Shown here: one piece after another, positions 11,347 through 22,328 of the stretch
How positions within the stretch are numbered: the first letter of the stretch is position 1
How the letters are laid out: the number at the start of each line of letters is the position of its first letter
From: Micropterix aruncella
Lineage: Eukaryota; Arthropoda; Insecta; Lepidoptera; Micropterigidae
NCBI GenBank assembly: GCA_944548615.1
Contig: OX155957.1
Coordinates: forward strand, 28,604,935-28,668,934
Length of the DNA stretch: 64,000 bases
Reading direction: 5' to 3'
The notes under the pieces: generated by a model
What the model saw: the letters and a program-made list of their open reading frames with translations, nothing else
Databases searched by the model: none
Told to the model about the DNA's origin: nothing
Position numbers and translations under genes: made by a program

Positions 11347-11354
11347 TATGGCAG

Positions 11355-11521
11355 TTTTTTAAACAAACTCTGCCCCTGACATTATTAACAAACATGGATA
11401 TGGCAGCATTGCACTGAAAATGTCTCGTGCAGGCGTCGGGAGGAACACAAGGCAAACATTGAATCGCCCACTTTTGAAGAACAAAGAACATTACCGGGCA
11501 GCGGCGCTGGACCACACTTCT
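11355..11521 (+). other. Unassigned open stretch with coding look, no start
   Basis: A 54-codon open frame ending in TGA at 11521 reads TNSAPDIINKHGYGSIALKM... and ...KNKEHYRAAALDHTS. It has no in-frame Met before the middle and no clear acceptor. An AATAAA-like stretch follows at about 11707. I do not recognise it. It could be a 3' exon scrap, the end of a retro-element ORF, or chance. Confidence 0.2.
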
Positions 11522-11897
11522 ACTCCATTGAGCCCCTGAGACTGTCCCCTTAATTATTATTTAGATCTTGTATTATGTTTTCGTATTAAATATTGTAAAC
11601 TTTAAAGAATTGTAACTAAGCCTTGATTAATATGCACCATTGACCTGTGCACCTATATTACGTAAGATAAATAATCTAAATATTATGTAAGATAAATAAT
11701 TACGAAAATAAACTGAATACTGAATATATATTTTTAGACTGTAATCAAAGGATTTGCAAAAGTTTTTATGCTATTTATTTACAATGATTAGTTATGGAGA
11801 AAATGAGTTTCATGAAAAAATGATGAAATGGATAAAGAAGACTGATAGATTATTCCAAGACATGCTCGATAAGCGGAAGTATGTCTGGTAAGCCTAC

Positions 11898-12029
11898 CTT
11901 GGCAGCTTGGTTTGCTTGATGTTCAAGACCGTTGTCCGAAGGTGATCCCGTGGGCAACTGTCCATTTTCCTTTGGTTTCTGTTGAATTGTTTCAATACCA
12001 TCTTGTGTATTCGATCTGTACTGTTGTAA
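11898..12029 (-). CDS. Liprin-alpha: Liprin-alpha internal exon, fourth visible
   Basis: A 132-nt phase-0 exon with acceptor CCTTTTTCAG and donor GCCAAG|GTAGGC. It encodes 44 residues from LQQYRSNTQDGIE to EHQANQAAK. It is hydrophilic, rich in Gln, Asn, Gly and Pro, and lies where animal liprins have a poorly conserved linker between the first conserved coiled-coil block and the VELKEIIEKQ block. Assignment rests on position, phase and clean splice sites between unmistakable liprin exons more than on sequence identity. Confidence 0.85.
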
Positions 12030-12559
12030 CTGAAAAAGGTTTTAAATTGTTATAAATTCAAAGCGTATGTATAATGTATAGGCAGTGCTGCCTCTTATCA
12101 TTGCGATACTTCTCGTGTCGACTTCGTTATTTACTCATCCCTATTTAACCTAACTTGAAACCTCCTAAGAATCTCGGTATTCTGCTGGGTATGACTCAGA
12201 TCTTAACATTACATACAGATATTCCGATTTCATCTCCAGCAATTTCTATGTTTTTTACACTGTCTTTTACTATAGAAAGTGACTGATGAAATGGAAAATC
12301 CTGTTATGAATTATGTTAATATTTACTAAGAGAAACCCGTTTCAGTGTCTTTTTCAATAAAAGGTTTGATTTTTCCATCGTTTTCGCTTTGGTGTTTCAT
12401 TCTAGTTTTTGGACCATTGACTCAGACGTTGGACGTGGACGTGACTCTTCCTTTTGTTGAGATTTCAATCTTTTCCCCAATTAATAATCGATACAGATTT
12501 AGTGTCACTGCCACTTGCAGGGTATGTATAGTTTAGTGCCTGTTACATTGAAATAGTGC

Positions 12560-13490
12560 CTGTTCATAAATAATATTACAATTTAAAACATCAAATAAAA
12601 TACTTTGTAACCAAATTACTTAATCCATAGCAAGAAATTAAACTCAATTATTAAATGATGTTTACTTTCTGATGTCGCCCAACTTAGCAAGCTTGTGCTT
12701 GGGCGGACATTCTTGTGCTTGGGCGGACATAGAGTAACATTAATTAGTGTGTGAATACATCAAAAAAAAATTAAGATGTTGAGCAACTTTATTTAATACA
12801 CAGTTAAAAATGAAAAAAAGAAGATTACAACATAACAATTTAAATTCATTAAAAAAAATAAAATAAAAATAAGAGCAGTTAAGAATAGTGGAATATGTTT
12901 CAAGTTAGTTATAAAATAATTACAACGTAAAAAAATAATATTGTGCCGGGTGCCGGCACAATATTTATAGGGTGCCGTCCTATAATAAAGTAATTCATTA
13001 AAAAAAAAATAATAATAATAAATAAATAATTTTGAAAAGAATCATTTTTAAATAATAAAGTTAGGAACAAAAAAATAAAGTTATTGTTGTGAAAAAGAAA
13101 ATTACAATAGTTAAAAAATCATAAATAAATAAGTTGAATTATAAAAATTAAAAACAGTTAAAATAATCAAAATCATGACAGTTATTAAATAATTATAGTC
13201 AAAGAATATTATTATATTATATATAATATTATATATTTCGTAATAAAGTTAGTAACCAAAATATAAAGTAGTTATTGTTTTTTTAAAGAAGATTACAACA
13301 ATCAATAATTTGAAAGAACAAATAAATAAAAATCAATTATAAAAATGAAGAGCAGTTAAAATAATCATAATTGTCATGGTCATAAAATGGTCACAGGCAT
13401 AATTAAATAATGTTATAAAATATTTACAATTCAAAATGACGAATAAATAAGTTTAATTAGTCATAACGCTTAGAGCAGTTATTAAATAAA
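12560..13490 (-). repeat. LINE 3'-UTR-like sequence with decayed tandem units
   Basis: The 12,600-12,760 part (GTGCTTGGGCGGACAT twice, AGCAAGAAATTAAACTCAAT) matches 25,560-25,640, which lies just 3' of a LINE coding fragment at 26.0 kb. So this is probably the same LINE's 3' UTR on the minus strand. From about 12,780 to 13,490 it holds three to four diverged copies of an AT-rich unit recognisable by AAGAAGATTACAACA, GAGCAGTTAAAATAATCA and ATAAATAA. A CCGGGTGCCGGCAC hairpin sits near 12,944. The repeat ends about 14 bp from the splice donor of the next liprin exon. Confidence 0.55.
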
Positions 13491-13503
13491 TCACAATACG
13501 TAC

Positions 13504-13578
13504 TTCCTCTTTGGTAAGTGCTAATTCCTCCTCTAAAGCTGTGTTTCGCTCCAGTGCAACTCTTAATCTTTCTCGAAC
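13504..13578 (-). CDS. Liprin-alpha: Liprin-alpha internal exon (coiled coil), third visible
   Basis: A 75-nt phase-0 exon with acceptor TACGTTTTCAG and donor GAGGAA|GTACGT. It encodes 25 residues from VRERLRVALERNTAL to ALTKEE, the liprin block that follows ALDEK (VRERLRVALER... in vertebrates). It joins in frame to the exon at 24522-24358, which ends ALDEK. Repeat-derived DNA begins about 14 bp into the downstream intron. Confidence 0.95.
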
Positions 13579-13944
13579 CTGAAAACGTAAAGCAGTAACA
13601 TTACTGTAGTAAATTACACGATAAGCCAAGACATTCAGTTTAGCATTGCAGTTAATAAAATTAATATAAGAACAACAGTTGGGAGTTAAATTTTATTGCC
13701 CCGCTCAATTTCGTTTTTTTTCACGAGCTAAGTGCTCTCTCTATCTACAATGAAAACCAATAGATATGTTACAGAAATAGAAAATTACGATGCACTGAAG
13801 ATGAAGAGAATAAGCGACAACATTTTTGACAATCGATGGAAAATATGAACTTCAAGCTGAAATGATGCTCAATTTATTCTATCTACAAGCATTTTTGACT
13901 TCCGAATTTCTGTGGCGGATTCATCCAGGCAAACGTCATAAGAT

Positions 13945-14092
13945 AAAAACGAATTTACCGCGTGAAGTTTGTAGCACTCGACGTTTTAGCGATATTGCAA
14001 CTGCCGTTGTCACGGTTGCCACAACGGCGCAGCGGTTGCAACAACGCCAAAACGTCAGGTGCTACAAACTCCGCGCGCTAAATTCGTTATTA
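13945..14092. repeat. Foldback element with ~65-bp imperfect arms
   Basis: The left arm (AACGAATTTACCGCG, AGTTTGTAGCAC, GACGTTTTAGCG) pairs with the right arm (CGCCAAAACGTC, GTGCTACAAACT, CGCGCTAAATTCGTT). The centre is a short GC-rich loop around GTTGTCACGG. It looks like a decayed MITE. It has no coding content. Confidence 0.6.
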
Positions 14093-14532
14093 TCGTATTT
14101 ATAATGTCAAACAACCGCGATAGTCTTCAACGTCATATAAACATCACTAAGTACAGAAATCAGTAATTTTCTTTGTCTTTCTCTGTGTAACAGTATTTTT
14201 TTTAATTCAATTAAGGAATCGTATTAATAACTTTGATTCTGTTTAAGTTAAATATTTTCCAATTTATCGAGAAAGGAATCCGGGTCACCAACATAAACCT
14301 TTATCTTGGAAACCAATAATGCTCCTTACTCAATAATTACCACAGTAATAATGGATATTGAATGTCAGGAACGCTTCTTGTTTTTTTTTGCGACAGAACA
14401 GAAAAAAAGCAAAAACAAATGCAAGGAATTGGTAGTCCGATTTTCAAAAAATCATCTATTTTGTTTTTAGCCTTTTTGATGGCATTCTTCACAGCAACCG
14501 AAAAGTTTTCTCAATTTTATTTGAGTAGTATT

Positions 14533-14905
14533 GGGACCTTACCTATGAAGTTGCTGTTCTATAAAGGAAATTAAAGCCAAACATTTTGTATGAAAAATAT
14601 ATATTTAATTAATACAAATATTGACCCCTATTATCTATGCAATTTTGTCATTTTAAAGAGAGTTGCTTTATTCTTATGCTGTAAAACTCTCGTGGACAGA
14701 AACCAATGAATGCTTTGAAGGCGTTTTTCACCGACTCTTCAAAGTTGTTTTTTTTTCTCGTAAAAAGTTATCTAAATTGTGAAAAAAAAAAACTTAATTG
14801 GAGCAAGGTCTAGCAAATACGATGAGTGACCGCAACTCTTGCAACTTTGCGACAGTTTGCAGTGAAATCTGCGGTTATACGTTGTCATGCAGAAGCAGTA
14901 GCGAT
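14533..14905 (-). pseudogene. Degenerate mariner transposase 3' part
   Basis: On the minus strand broken frames give LLLLHDNV (the HDN catalytic block), QTVAKLQEL, LDLAPINFFFF (the DLAP block), then NNFEESVKNAFKAF, PREFYSIRIKQLSLK and QNCIDNRGQYL. That is the order of the catalytic core and C-terminus in DD34D mariners. Stops and frameshifts are frequent. The right-hand end (14533) carries CTTACCTATGAAG, probably TIR remains; no left TIR was found. Confidence 0.65.
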
Positions 14906-15954
14906 GAGCGATTAAGGCGACGATGTAGGTAAATTTCGAAAATTACATTTTTTGGCAACTTTTGAACAGTCATACTGAAATAACTGATGATGTTAGCCAA
15001 CAAAAAAAAATTATCGTAACTCACAGTACCTTTCTTAAGTAGATAGCTATTTCAGATTTTTTTTTAAGTATTGGAAAATTGAGGAAAATAATTAAATCTG
15101 GGAACTATACAGGATATTTTCATTTTAGAGCATTTTTTGAAACGTGCCTCACACTAAACTGCACGATCAAGAAACTCAAAAAAATACTACGGCATTTTAA
15201 CAATAGTTGTAAAGAGGAATGCTTTCGCATAAATTTAAAAAAATAAGTTTTTCTTGTTAAAAAAAATTATATAAAAAGTGTAACTTTCATCCATATTCAC
15301 TGTTAAATATTACTTATTACTGTGTGTTTTTTTCAAGTTTGTTTTTTTTTACATAAACTATGTACAATAAACTTGTAGTACTGACGATTATTTTTTTCAA
15401 ATAAAATATCAGTATATTTTAAAAATAATATTTTGCAGAGCCCGTTTATATTATTTTTGTCATACAATGAGATGAGCGCGCTCTTCTCGCGACGACGCGC
15501 TGGCATTCAAAATGCCGCAAGCGACATTGGGTCAATATGGTTCTTATGTGGGGATCAATTACTGATTCAAATGGCATAACAGCCAACCTTTTATAATGAA
15601 ATGTTATTGGCTCTTAGAAACGTGGTTCATTTCGGCTTCGAAGGCCGACATATGCGGTTGCGTTCGCGACGCTCTGTTTCATGACTTATTATTACCAAAT
15701 TGACATTTCGATGGATCGGAGATGTGAAGTAAAAAAATATCGGTTTTAGATGGCTATTTCACCGTGTAAATGAAAGAGGTTTAAAAACATGATAAATCAT
15801 ATGTTGAAAAATAGAAACAATAATAAGTAAAATAATATTTAATATTTATTTTTTTTTTTTTAATTTACAATATTACTTTTTTTTAATAAAAAGTGTTCAT
15901 TTATTTGATAACAATGTTTCTTTATGTATAAAAACAAAAAAAAAATATACATAT

Positions 15955-16030
15955 CGGTAGGTTTTGAACCTACGACCGGTGTGATCTTATGCGAGTTTAA
16001 AACAAGTGCGCCACTTCAGCTTGCTTCCCG
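15955..16030 (-). ncRNA. tRNA-like sequence, probable SINE or tRNA pseudogene
   Basis: On the minus strand a box-A-like TGGCGCACTTG (16013-16003) is followed 33 bases later by a good box B, GGTTCAAAACC (15970-15960), inside a pairing T-arm (GTAGG...CCTAC). A run of T follows, as a pol III stop. I could not fold a convincing anticodon arm, so it is not a functional tRNA gene. A SINE head is the simplest reading. Confidence 0.4.
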
Positions 16031-16246
16031 CGAGTCAAAATGTGTCATATATAAGGGGACAGTAAATAATGCCAATACATTTGCGTTAGAGCAATATGAC
16101 AGAGCTATACACCATGTATAAATATAATATACTATTAGGCTACGATTCTGACCGTTCTAATATAGAAAACCGTCAGATAGGCAGAATTGTAATTTAAAAA
16201 ACAAAACGTAGGTATCTACTTTTTAAAAGCTTTTATTCAACTTGTA

Positions 16247-17408
16247 ATGTCTGTGAAAAAAAAACTAAAAATGCGAAGAAATATTACATCAGCAGTAGCT
16301 TATAATAAATGTCAAAACTTTTCAATTGATGAGAAAATTGATTGCCTGTATAATGACATTTTGAACGCCCCGATAGATGCATTTGGAAACCATGATAAAT
16401 GTAGAAGTTTTTAAAATTGTTTGTCGGAAAATGAAACACTGGATGCAATGAGTTGTTTGATGGGTGACATTATTTGGGAAAGAATACGTTACATAACTTA
16501 AAACGTAGGTAGCAATACATGCAAGAAGCCTAATTCATGATGTAGATAGTAATGTTCTCGAAAGGTTTAACGGCATCATTGCAAAATTTATTGGTGGTAA
16601 GAGGACAAATTACATCCAAAAGCAGTCTTACCAAGCGCGATGTAATGCGGCAGTTATATCATTTAATACAAAACAGCCACTCTCAAGATTACATAAAAAA
16701 TATATAGGCAAAAGTCCCTCTGGCAGGATATCAAAAGTGGAATAAAGAAGACAGAGGCATTTAAGTAAATCCATTCTTTATAAAAGAAATAAAAGCAGAA
16801 AGTTTTTTTGAAAAAAAAAACAATAATTCGCATTATGGAGAACATTGCAACCAACCCGATGTTCCATCAGAAATATTCGAAAAAAGCAAAGCTCTGTTAT
16901 TTCAAGAATTGGAAAATAGAAAAATGATCGATTGCGAATTGAAAAACTTACGGTTATTCAAGGTGAAAGCAGCGAGTGGTTGGAATTACGTAGAAAAATG
17001 GTAACTGCGTCTAACTTTGGCAAAATTGTCAATAGTTAACAACACAAAATGCGCCAATTTAGTTAAATCCATGACTGAAAATGGGATTTGAGCAACGTAG
17101 CATCAATTTGCCATGGAAAAGAAAATGAAACAACTGCACTAGAATGAAAAATATGTCTAGAAAAAGTGGAAATTCAGCAATGTGGATTATTCATTGACCC
17201 TAAATTTCCATTTTTGGGAGCTTCTCCAGATGGAATATCTGATGATTATATTTTTGAAGTCAAATTTCCCATTACAGCGCATAGAATCTGGTTAACGGAA
17301 GCGACAAGAAAAAGAAAAGTTACATTTTGGAAACAGAAAGATGGAAAACTTGAAATCAGCATCAAACATCACTGGTACGTTCAAGTTCAAGGACAGGTCC
17401 ATATATAA
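16247..17408 (+). pseudogene. YqaJ-like (PD-(D/E)XK) nuclease-domain pseudogene
   Basis: The clearest part (17166-17408) reads KFPFLGASPDGISDDYIFEV followed by KFP, the core of YqaJ/lambda-exonuclease-fold nucleases: Asp22, Glu31 and Lys33 of that frame match the PD...E.K pattern. Upstream, in broken frames, are KMVTASNFGKIV, SICHGKENETTALE and, near 16,560-16,720, LERFNGIIAKFIGGKRTNYI and ARCNAAVISFN. These resemble the region preceding the YqaJ domain in a repetitive animal protein family. A Met start may lie at 16247. Several stops and frameshifts make it inactive. The parent is probably a transposon-borne or amplified gene. Confidence 0.6.
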
Positions 17409-17409
17409 T

Positions 17410-18118
17410 TTCTTTTTATTTATTTATTTTTTATTTTATTTCTGGAAAAATACAGCGCATACAATATACATACGTGTGCATAAATGTAGAAAAAAAAGAA
17501 AAACATTACGCCTATAATCGTTTATTACACATTTGGATTTCAGCATATTACACTTAAAAATTAATTATAAAATAAACAAAGTTCATATTAAATATAAAAA
17601 ATATATAGAAAACCGATGGGAGAGGTAGGGAATTGGAAGTGATTAGGAAGAAGGAGTTAGACGATGGTATGTGTATATGTATATAGATATAAATAAAGAT
17701 ATAGATAGGTCGTATAGTGGATATATAAATACAGATATTTATTGATGTTTATAGGTATTTATAGATATATAATAAATATTTATAGATATTTATAAATATT
17801 TGTGGTAGCTACTGATATGTTGTATATATATCCTTCTAGCCGTGTTCGGCCACAGCGACTGCATTGTAGATTCTAGTGACTTCTTTAGTCTTCTCAGAGT
17901 CCACTGTTCGGAAGCAGTCAAGTGCGCAGGCTATATTATAGTGCACAGGTGGGCGCGCGACCACGGGTGCACTCTCTCTTCCTCCCTCTTCTGAACCCGA
18001 TGGAACGCAGACCGTTACGACCAGAGAAAAGTTTGGATGCAGATAAAATAAAATAAATCAATTAATCGCTAACGCAGCAATGACTGTCATTGTTAAATTT
18101 TTACTCAATATTGCAGAG
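17410..18118. other. AT-rich intron, (TATTTATAGA)-type simple repeats
   Basis: Simple-sequence DNA near 17,680-17,835 (TATAGATATTTATA motifs), then a GC-richer patch at 17,860-18,010 with no recognisable feature. Confidence 0.5.
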
Positions 18119-18890
18119 CTATTTTTTCGGATTTAGTTCGTTTTTCACACTGTCATTTATGAAATTGGTAGTTATGGCTTGTGGTGATGTTTGAGTTTTT
18201 TCTGGAGCTATTGTAGAGATGACCGGTGACTTATTGGTAGTTGTTGTAGTAGGCGGTGATATAGAAGATGCATTATTGGATTTATCCTGGTTTTCTGATG
18301 ATCTCGTGTTGTTGCTCATGGGGCTGTGTTGAATACAGCATACAGTCTCTTGTTCCGACATTATACAAAATTGTGATAGTTTCCCTTTTGGCAAATCCCC
18401 CTCAGTTTTTGGACAATTTTTCGCCGGTAGACATACTCCTAAAACGCCATTTATTTCACATGACTCTTCACGGCAGTGTATATGCCAGGTCCCTTGGCAC
18501 TTCAGCAAGGGCTCTTTCCAATACTGGTAACGGTGATTATGTTGAAAAGGCATTGGTTGTCAGCTATCGCCACTTGCAGAGGTCCACCACTATCGCCTCC
18601 ACAAGAGTCTCGTAATCCTTCTAAGCTGCCAGCGCACAATTGATCGTCCTTATACCTTGCGGTAACCTCCTTCTGAGAGTCTTTGCATATAGTCTTCGAA
18701 AGGTGGCTGGTCAATCAAATCCACCACCACCTTCAGTAAGTCCTCCGATGTATCTTCAGCAAAGTCGATCTGCCTTCAGCCAGTAACTACAGCTCGCTTG
18801 TTTTCGATGGTCGACTTTTCCATAGACACGCTGGTCGAATATTTAAAGTGAACAGCTCAGACCGATCAGATCCTTCGGGACGCGTCCCGT
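18119..18890 (-). pseudogene. Serine protease pseudogene: S1 end followed by a clip domain
   Basis: Reading leftward, broken frames give KRAVVTG...RQIDFAEDTSEDLLKVVVDL, then an open block with LCAGSLEGLRDSCGGDSGGP (the catalytic Ser motif), then after a stop GPGIYTAVKSH. That is the final third of a trypsin-like S1 domain; the His and Asp motifs are absent. Without a gap, another frame continues into a clip domain with all six cysteines (ESC, GVC, KNC, FC, VCC), followed by a Thr/Ser/Pro linker and a stop at 18119. Normal clip proteases are clip-linker-S1, so the order is reversed. It has no visible introns. Confidence 0.6.
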
Positions 18891-19041
18891 GTTAACCGCG
18901 AGTTAATCCAGACTATAGAATTGCACTATAATCACTAAAATTTATTATTTAATTATTATTTAGAGGGGAGAAAATTTTAAAATATGTTGACACTTAGAAT
19001 TTAAATTTCGAATTTTATTTTGTTGTATAGAAAGTATATAA

Positions 19042-19458
19042 CTAATTACTATAGGTATTAACAAGCTCGTTAGGTGCAATTGATTTGAATAATTCTTTAA
19101 CGAACGTCGGTTGGTTGAGGTTGAAAATGTCGATGGTGGAGAAACAAGAGTCGTACGTGCATATCAGCCCATAAGCGATGGAATGTTTCCCGTAGTTGGT
19201 ATTGGCACGAGATACCTCAAACGTGCGTGAATTGCGAATTAATCGCTGAGGAACGAAAAAACGTAAGTTTTCAACAAGGTATGAACTATCTGTGGTATTG
19301 TGGATAACTTTAAAGAAAGTGTGCTGGAAAGAAACTGTAACTGGAACGATACATATAACTGGAAAGGAAGTGTGCCTATTTACATTTTGGTCTGGTAAAA
19401 ACGATCTCCTCAAAACCGAATATATACAGACGAATGATTTGATTTGGACAAATGTCAT
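19042..19458 (-). pseudogene. Possible LINE ORF C-terminus
   Basis: An open minus-strand frame of 138 codons. Its middle, LRFFVPQRLIRNSRTFEVSR followed by ANTNYGKHSIAYG, and end, FVKELFKSIAP, resemble the tail of CR1/Jockey-like LINE proteins (basic strand, R.N..YGK.S..Y, then a K-rich helix). No RT motif is present and the match is only by eye. The flanks look like intron. Confidence 0.3.
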
Positions 19459-19499
19459 GGAAAAAACTTGTTTGTTTTTATATGGACTGTGTATTACCT

Positions 19500-21940
19500 G
19501 AAATTATCGATCCAGGAGTATGAAGGAATATGGATTTAAGGGAGCCTGAATACACTTTGAAAGAAGCAAATAAAAGAAACGACACGATAAAACGAAAGAA
19601 ATCGGTTCCTCTCCCTTGTCCAACGCTTAAGCGGTAGTTAGTTTTCAGTGATTCCATCACAAAGTGAGCAAAGAACTCACAGAGAATGCACTTGCCAATA
19701 ACACTCCAAAGCAAAGCACAAGCAATATAGAGCCACCGAAAAGTACACGATATTCCAAATCTGTGCTGAGTACAGATCTAATTAATAATGATGAACAGGC
19801 TTTTGAAAATGTATTATCATTTGATGAATTTTAATTACAAAAGTCGGCGCACCACTACAAAGCGACACTGTCAAGGCTACAAAAAGGAAGTCTCAAATGT
19901 ACTGCGCAATTTTAAATGTATTTATTCGTCTCTTTACATTTAATATGTATGTATCTACTCAGAAATAACAGACTACTTTGCCAACCAGAAATGTCTTCAT
20001 GATTTTTTGTCTTAATGATTTTATATTTTAATTAATAATTATTTATTTTTAATGATGTGTATTTCTTTAAAGTTTACAATGATGTGCTTACAGTATCTAA
20101 AAATAAATTATATTACTTTTTAATTAAATAATTTTTTAATGATAATGTACAAGGCGATGGGTGTCGTTATGTCCTCCTCAAAGAACTATTATACCGCGAA
20201 TAAATAGTTCGATACACAATGTTGTTTTTTAATTCGATTCTAAATGTTTTTTCTGCCAAAAAATACTATCAAAAACTGTCACTACAACTATCAAAAAAAT
20301 ACTAAAGCTGTATCTCACGGAACATGAATTGCGATTTATATCATTTAAAAGCCCTTGGAAAACTGTATCCAAAACAGTTAACGGCATTTCTCCAATTGTC
20401 ATCTATCACCATTTAAAATAATTTTAAAATGTCGAAAATTAATTAGTGACAGGTGACTCTTCTTACATATCGCAAATGAAATTCTGTAAGATATGGCTTC
20501 TGTCAATTTTTGACAGTGATAGTTTGGTTTAACAGTTGACAGCCAAAATCTAATGGGCGCATTCCAGGGTGATACTATCCCTATGTTCCAAATTTCAACT
20601 CAATCGGTTCAACGGCTCGGCAGTTATCGTGAGAGATTACATACAGGCAAACAGACATACATTTCTCTGAAAATGGTCTTAATCATCTTGGTGGACCTCA
20701 AAATGGACATCTCTATCGTTATCTAAACATTTTTTTCCGCACGATCACAACACCTTCCCTACCAGTGGCAGCCGGGAAAGTAATATAATGTTCAAGTTTA
20801 GATGATGATAAAGCGTAGCCTTCTTCACCAGCGTAGGTACATGACACTTGCATAATCCCAAAATATAAATCCCATTGCAATAGTGTATACCTAGTGTGTT
20901 TAGTCCAGACATCGATAGCGAGTGAATATCGCTGCGAGATGAGTCAACATAATAAACACCTGCCCCGTCGCGAGGGGAGGGGGTAAGTAGGCGGGGCTTA
21001 AAAACTCAGATACGGTTTATTTTTTAAGTAGTACGTCGCCTTAACCAGGCTCGGTTATTTAATCACGAGCTTCTCCATCATTATTCGCAATTCTTAATAG
21101 TAGACATTTACGGTAACTGTATAGTCAGACTGCAAGAAGATGTAACAGAAAACGCCGGCCCAGGATCTCATATTTGAAAATAATGCAAATTTTCAATTTT
21201 ACCATGGTTGCACAAACGAAAACATTTGAGCAAAAACAAACGACGGAAATTAAAATAAACAGTTGATTCTTAAAAAGGAATAACATGGCCTTGAATTAAA
21301 ATTGATTTGAGTTTGATATTCCAACTCAAACCCTAGTTATCCAAGTTCAAAGTGGCCAGTGTCAAAAAACCAGCAATTACATAGGTAAGGATCCAATATT
21401 AAATAGTCTATAATATATTTTTTATTTGAATAAGCTAGCGTTTTTAGTCTTCAAGATATTAAGATTAATGTTGGTGACCCGAATTCATTGCTCCTGAGTG
21501 TGTGCAAAATACGAAAAACGTTAAAATTCTAAACTATAAAGTTGTCATTTGGTGAATTTTGGCTAAATGGAGACGGTATATTATGTAAATAGAATAATTA
21601 CAATCGGAGTAGATACATTCAATTATAGAGCGATCAATCAACAACGACGCCTCGAAATTGCTTATCTTCAGATTCGCGAGTTCAGGCTGTAAATTTCGAT
21701 CCAATTGAGGACTTTACGAGGATCACAGGCGTTGTAATACGTTTTCGTTTGATTGCTCGACGCGACGACACCGTTACATAAAGAGAAAAGAGAGTCTCGG
21801 GGTGGTGGTAGGTCAACGGAAGGGGGGGGGGGGGTAACATAATTGGACCCGTGATGTAGGAAGTCACACTTTTACAACGGCTATTACGCACGAGTAAATT
21901 CAGCTATATTATTTTATTGAAGATGTTATATCTTTAAAAA
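19500..21940. other. Intron with weak repeat traces
   Basis: I found no gene. The stretch 20,590-20,690 (CAACTCAATCGGTTCAACGG, CATACAGGCAAACAGACATAC) has the look of an RTE-type LINE 3' end. A GGGAGGGGGT patch at 20,973 and a poly-G run at about 21,822-21,834 are present. The rest is unassigned AT-rich sequence. Confidence 0.45.
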
Positions 21941-21942
21941 AT

Positions 21943-22262
21943 GCTCAGTACGAGCAACTAAGCAACTTTTAATATATTTTTTTTTGGAAAACAAAAAAAA
22001 AAATATTTTTTTTTATTTTTTTTTATTTGAAAATTTGAAGAACTTGGCTGGAACTATCGGTAGGTAAAATAAACAATATCAGCGATATTTTACCTACCCC
22101 TAGATAGCACATAGTGATCAGCGCTTTTTATACTTTTTTCAACAAATAAAATTTTTCCATAAAAAAAAATATATTTTTTCACATTTTTTTATCAAAAGTT
22201 GCTTTTATGCTCATACTGATTCACCCCTTTCAACGTTGCCGCTTAATTAAAACTCACCCTGT
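21943..22262. mobile_element. MITE family 'B' copy (AAGTTGCTT ends)
   Basis: This matches the intact copy at 59462-59891. It has AGCAACTTTTAATATA on the left and CAAAAGTTGCTTTTATG...ACTGATTCACCC on the right. A central palindrome contains GGTAGGTAAAATA and TATTTTACCTACC. The left terminus is degraded. Confidence 0.6.
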
Positions 22263-22328
22263 ATATAAAAACACTATGTATATTAAAAAAAAGGAAACTA
22301 TCTGAAAGTATTGATTATATAGATAGGG

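Noticed and set aside
13826..14104. 92-codon plus-strand ORF
   Set aside because: It spans the foldback element at 13945-14092, and its composition follows the palindrome.
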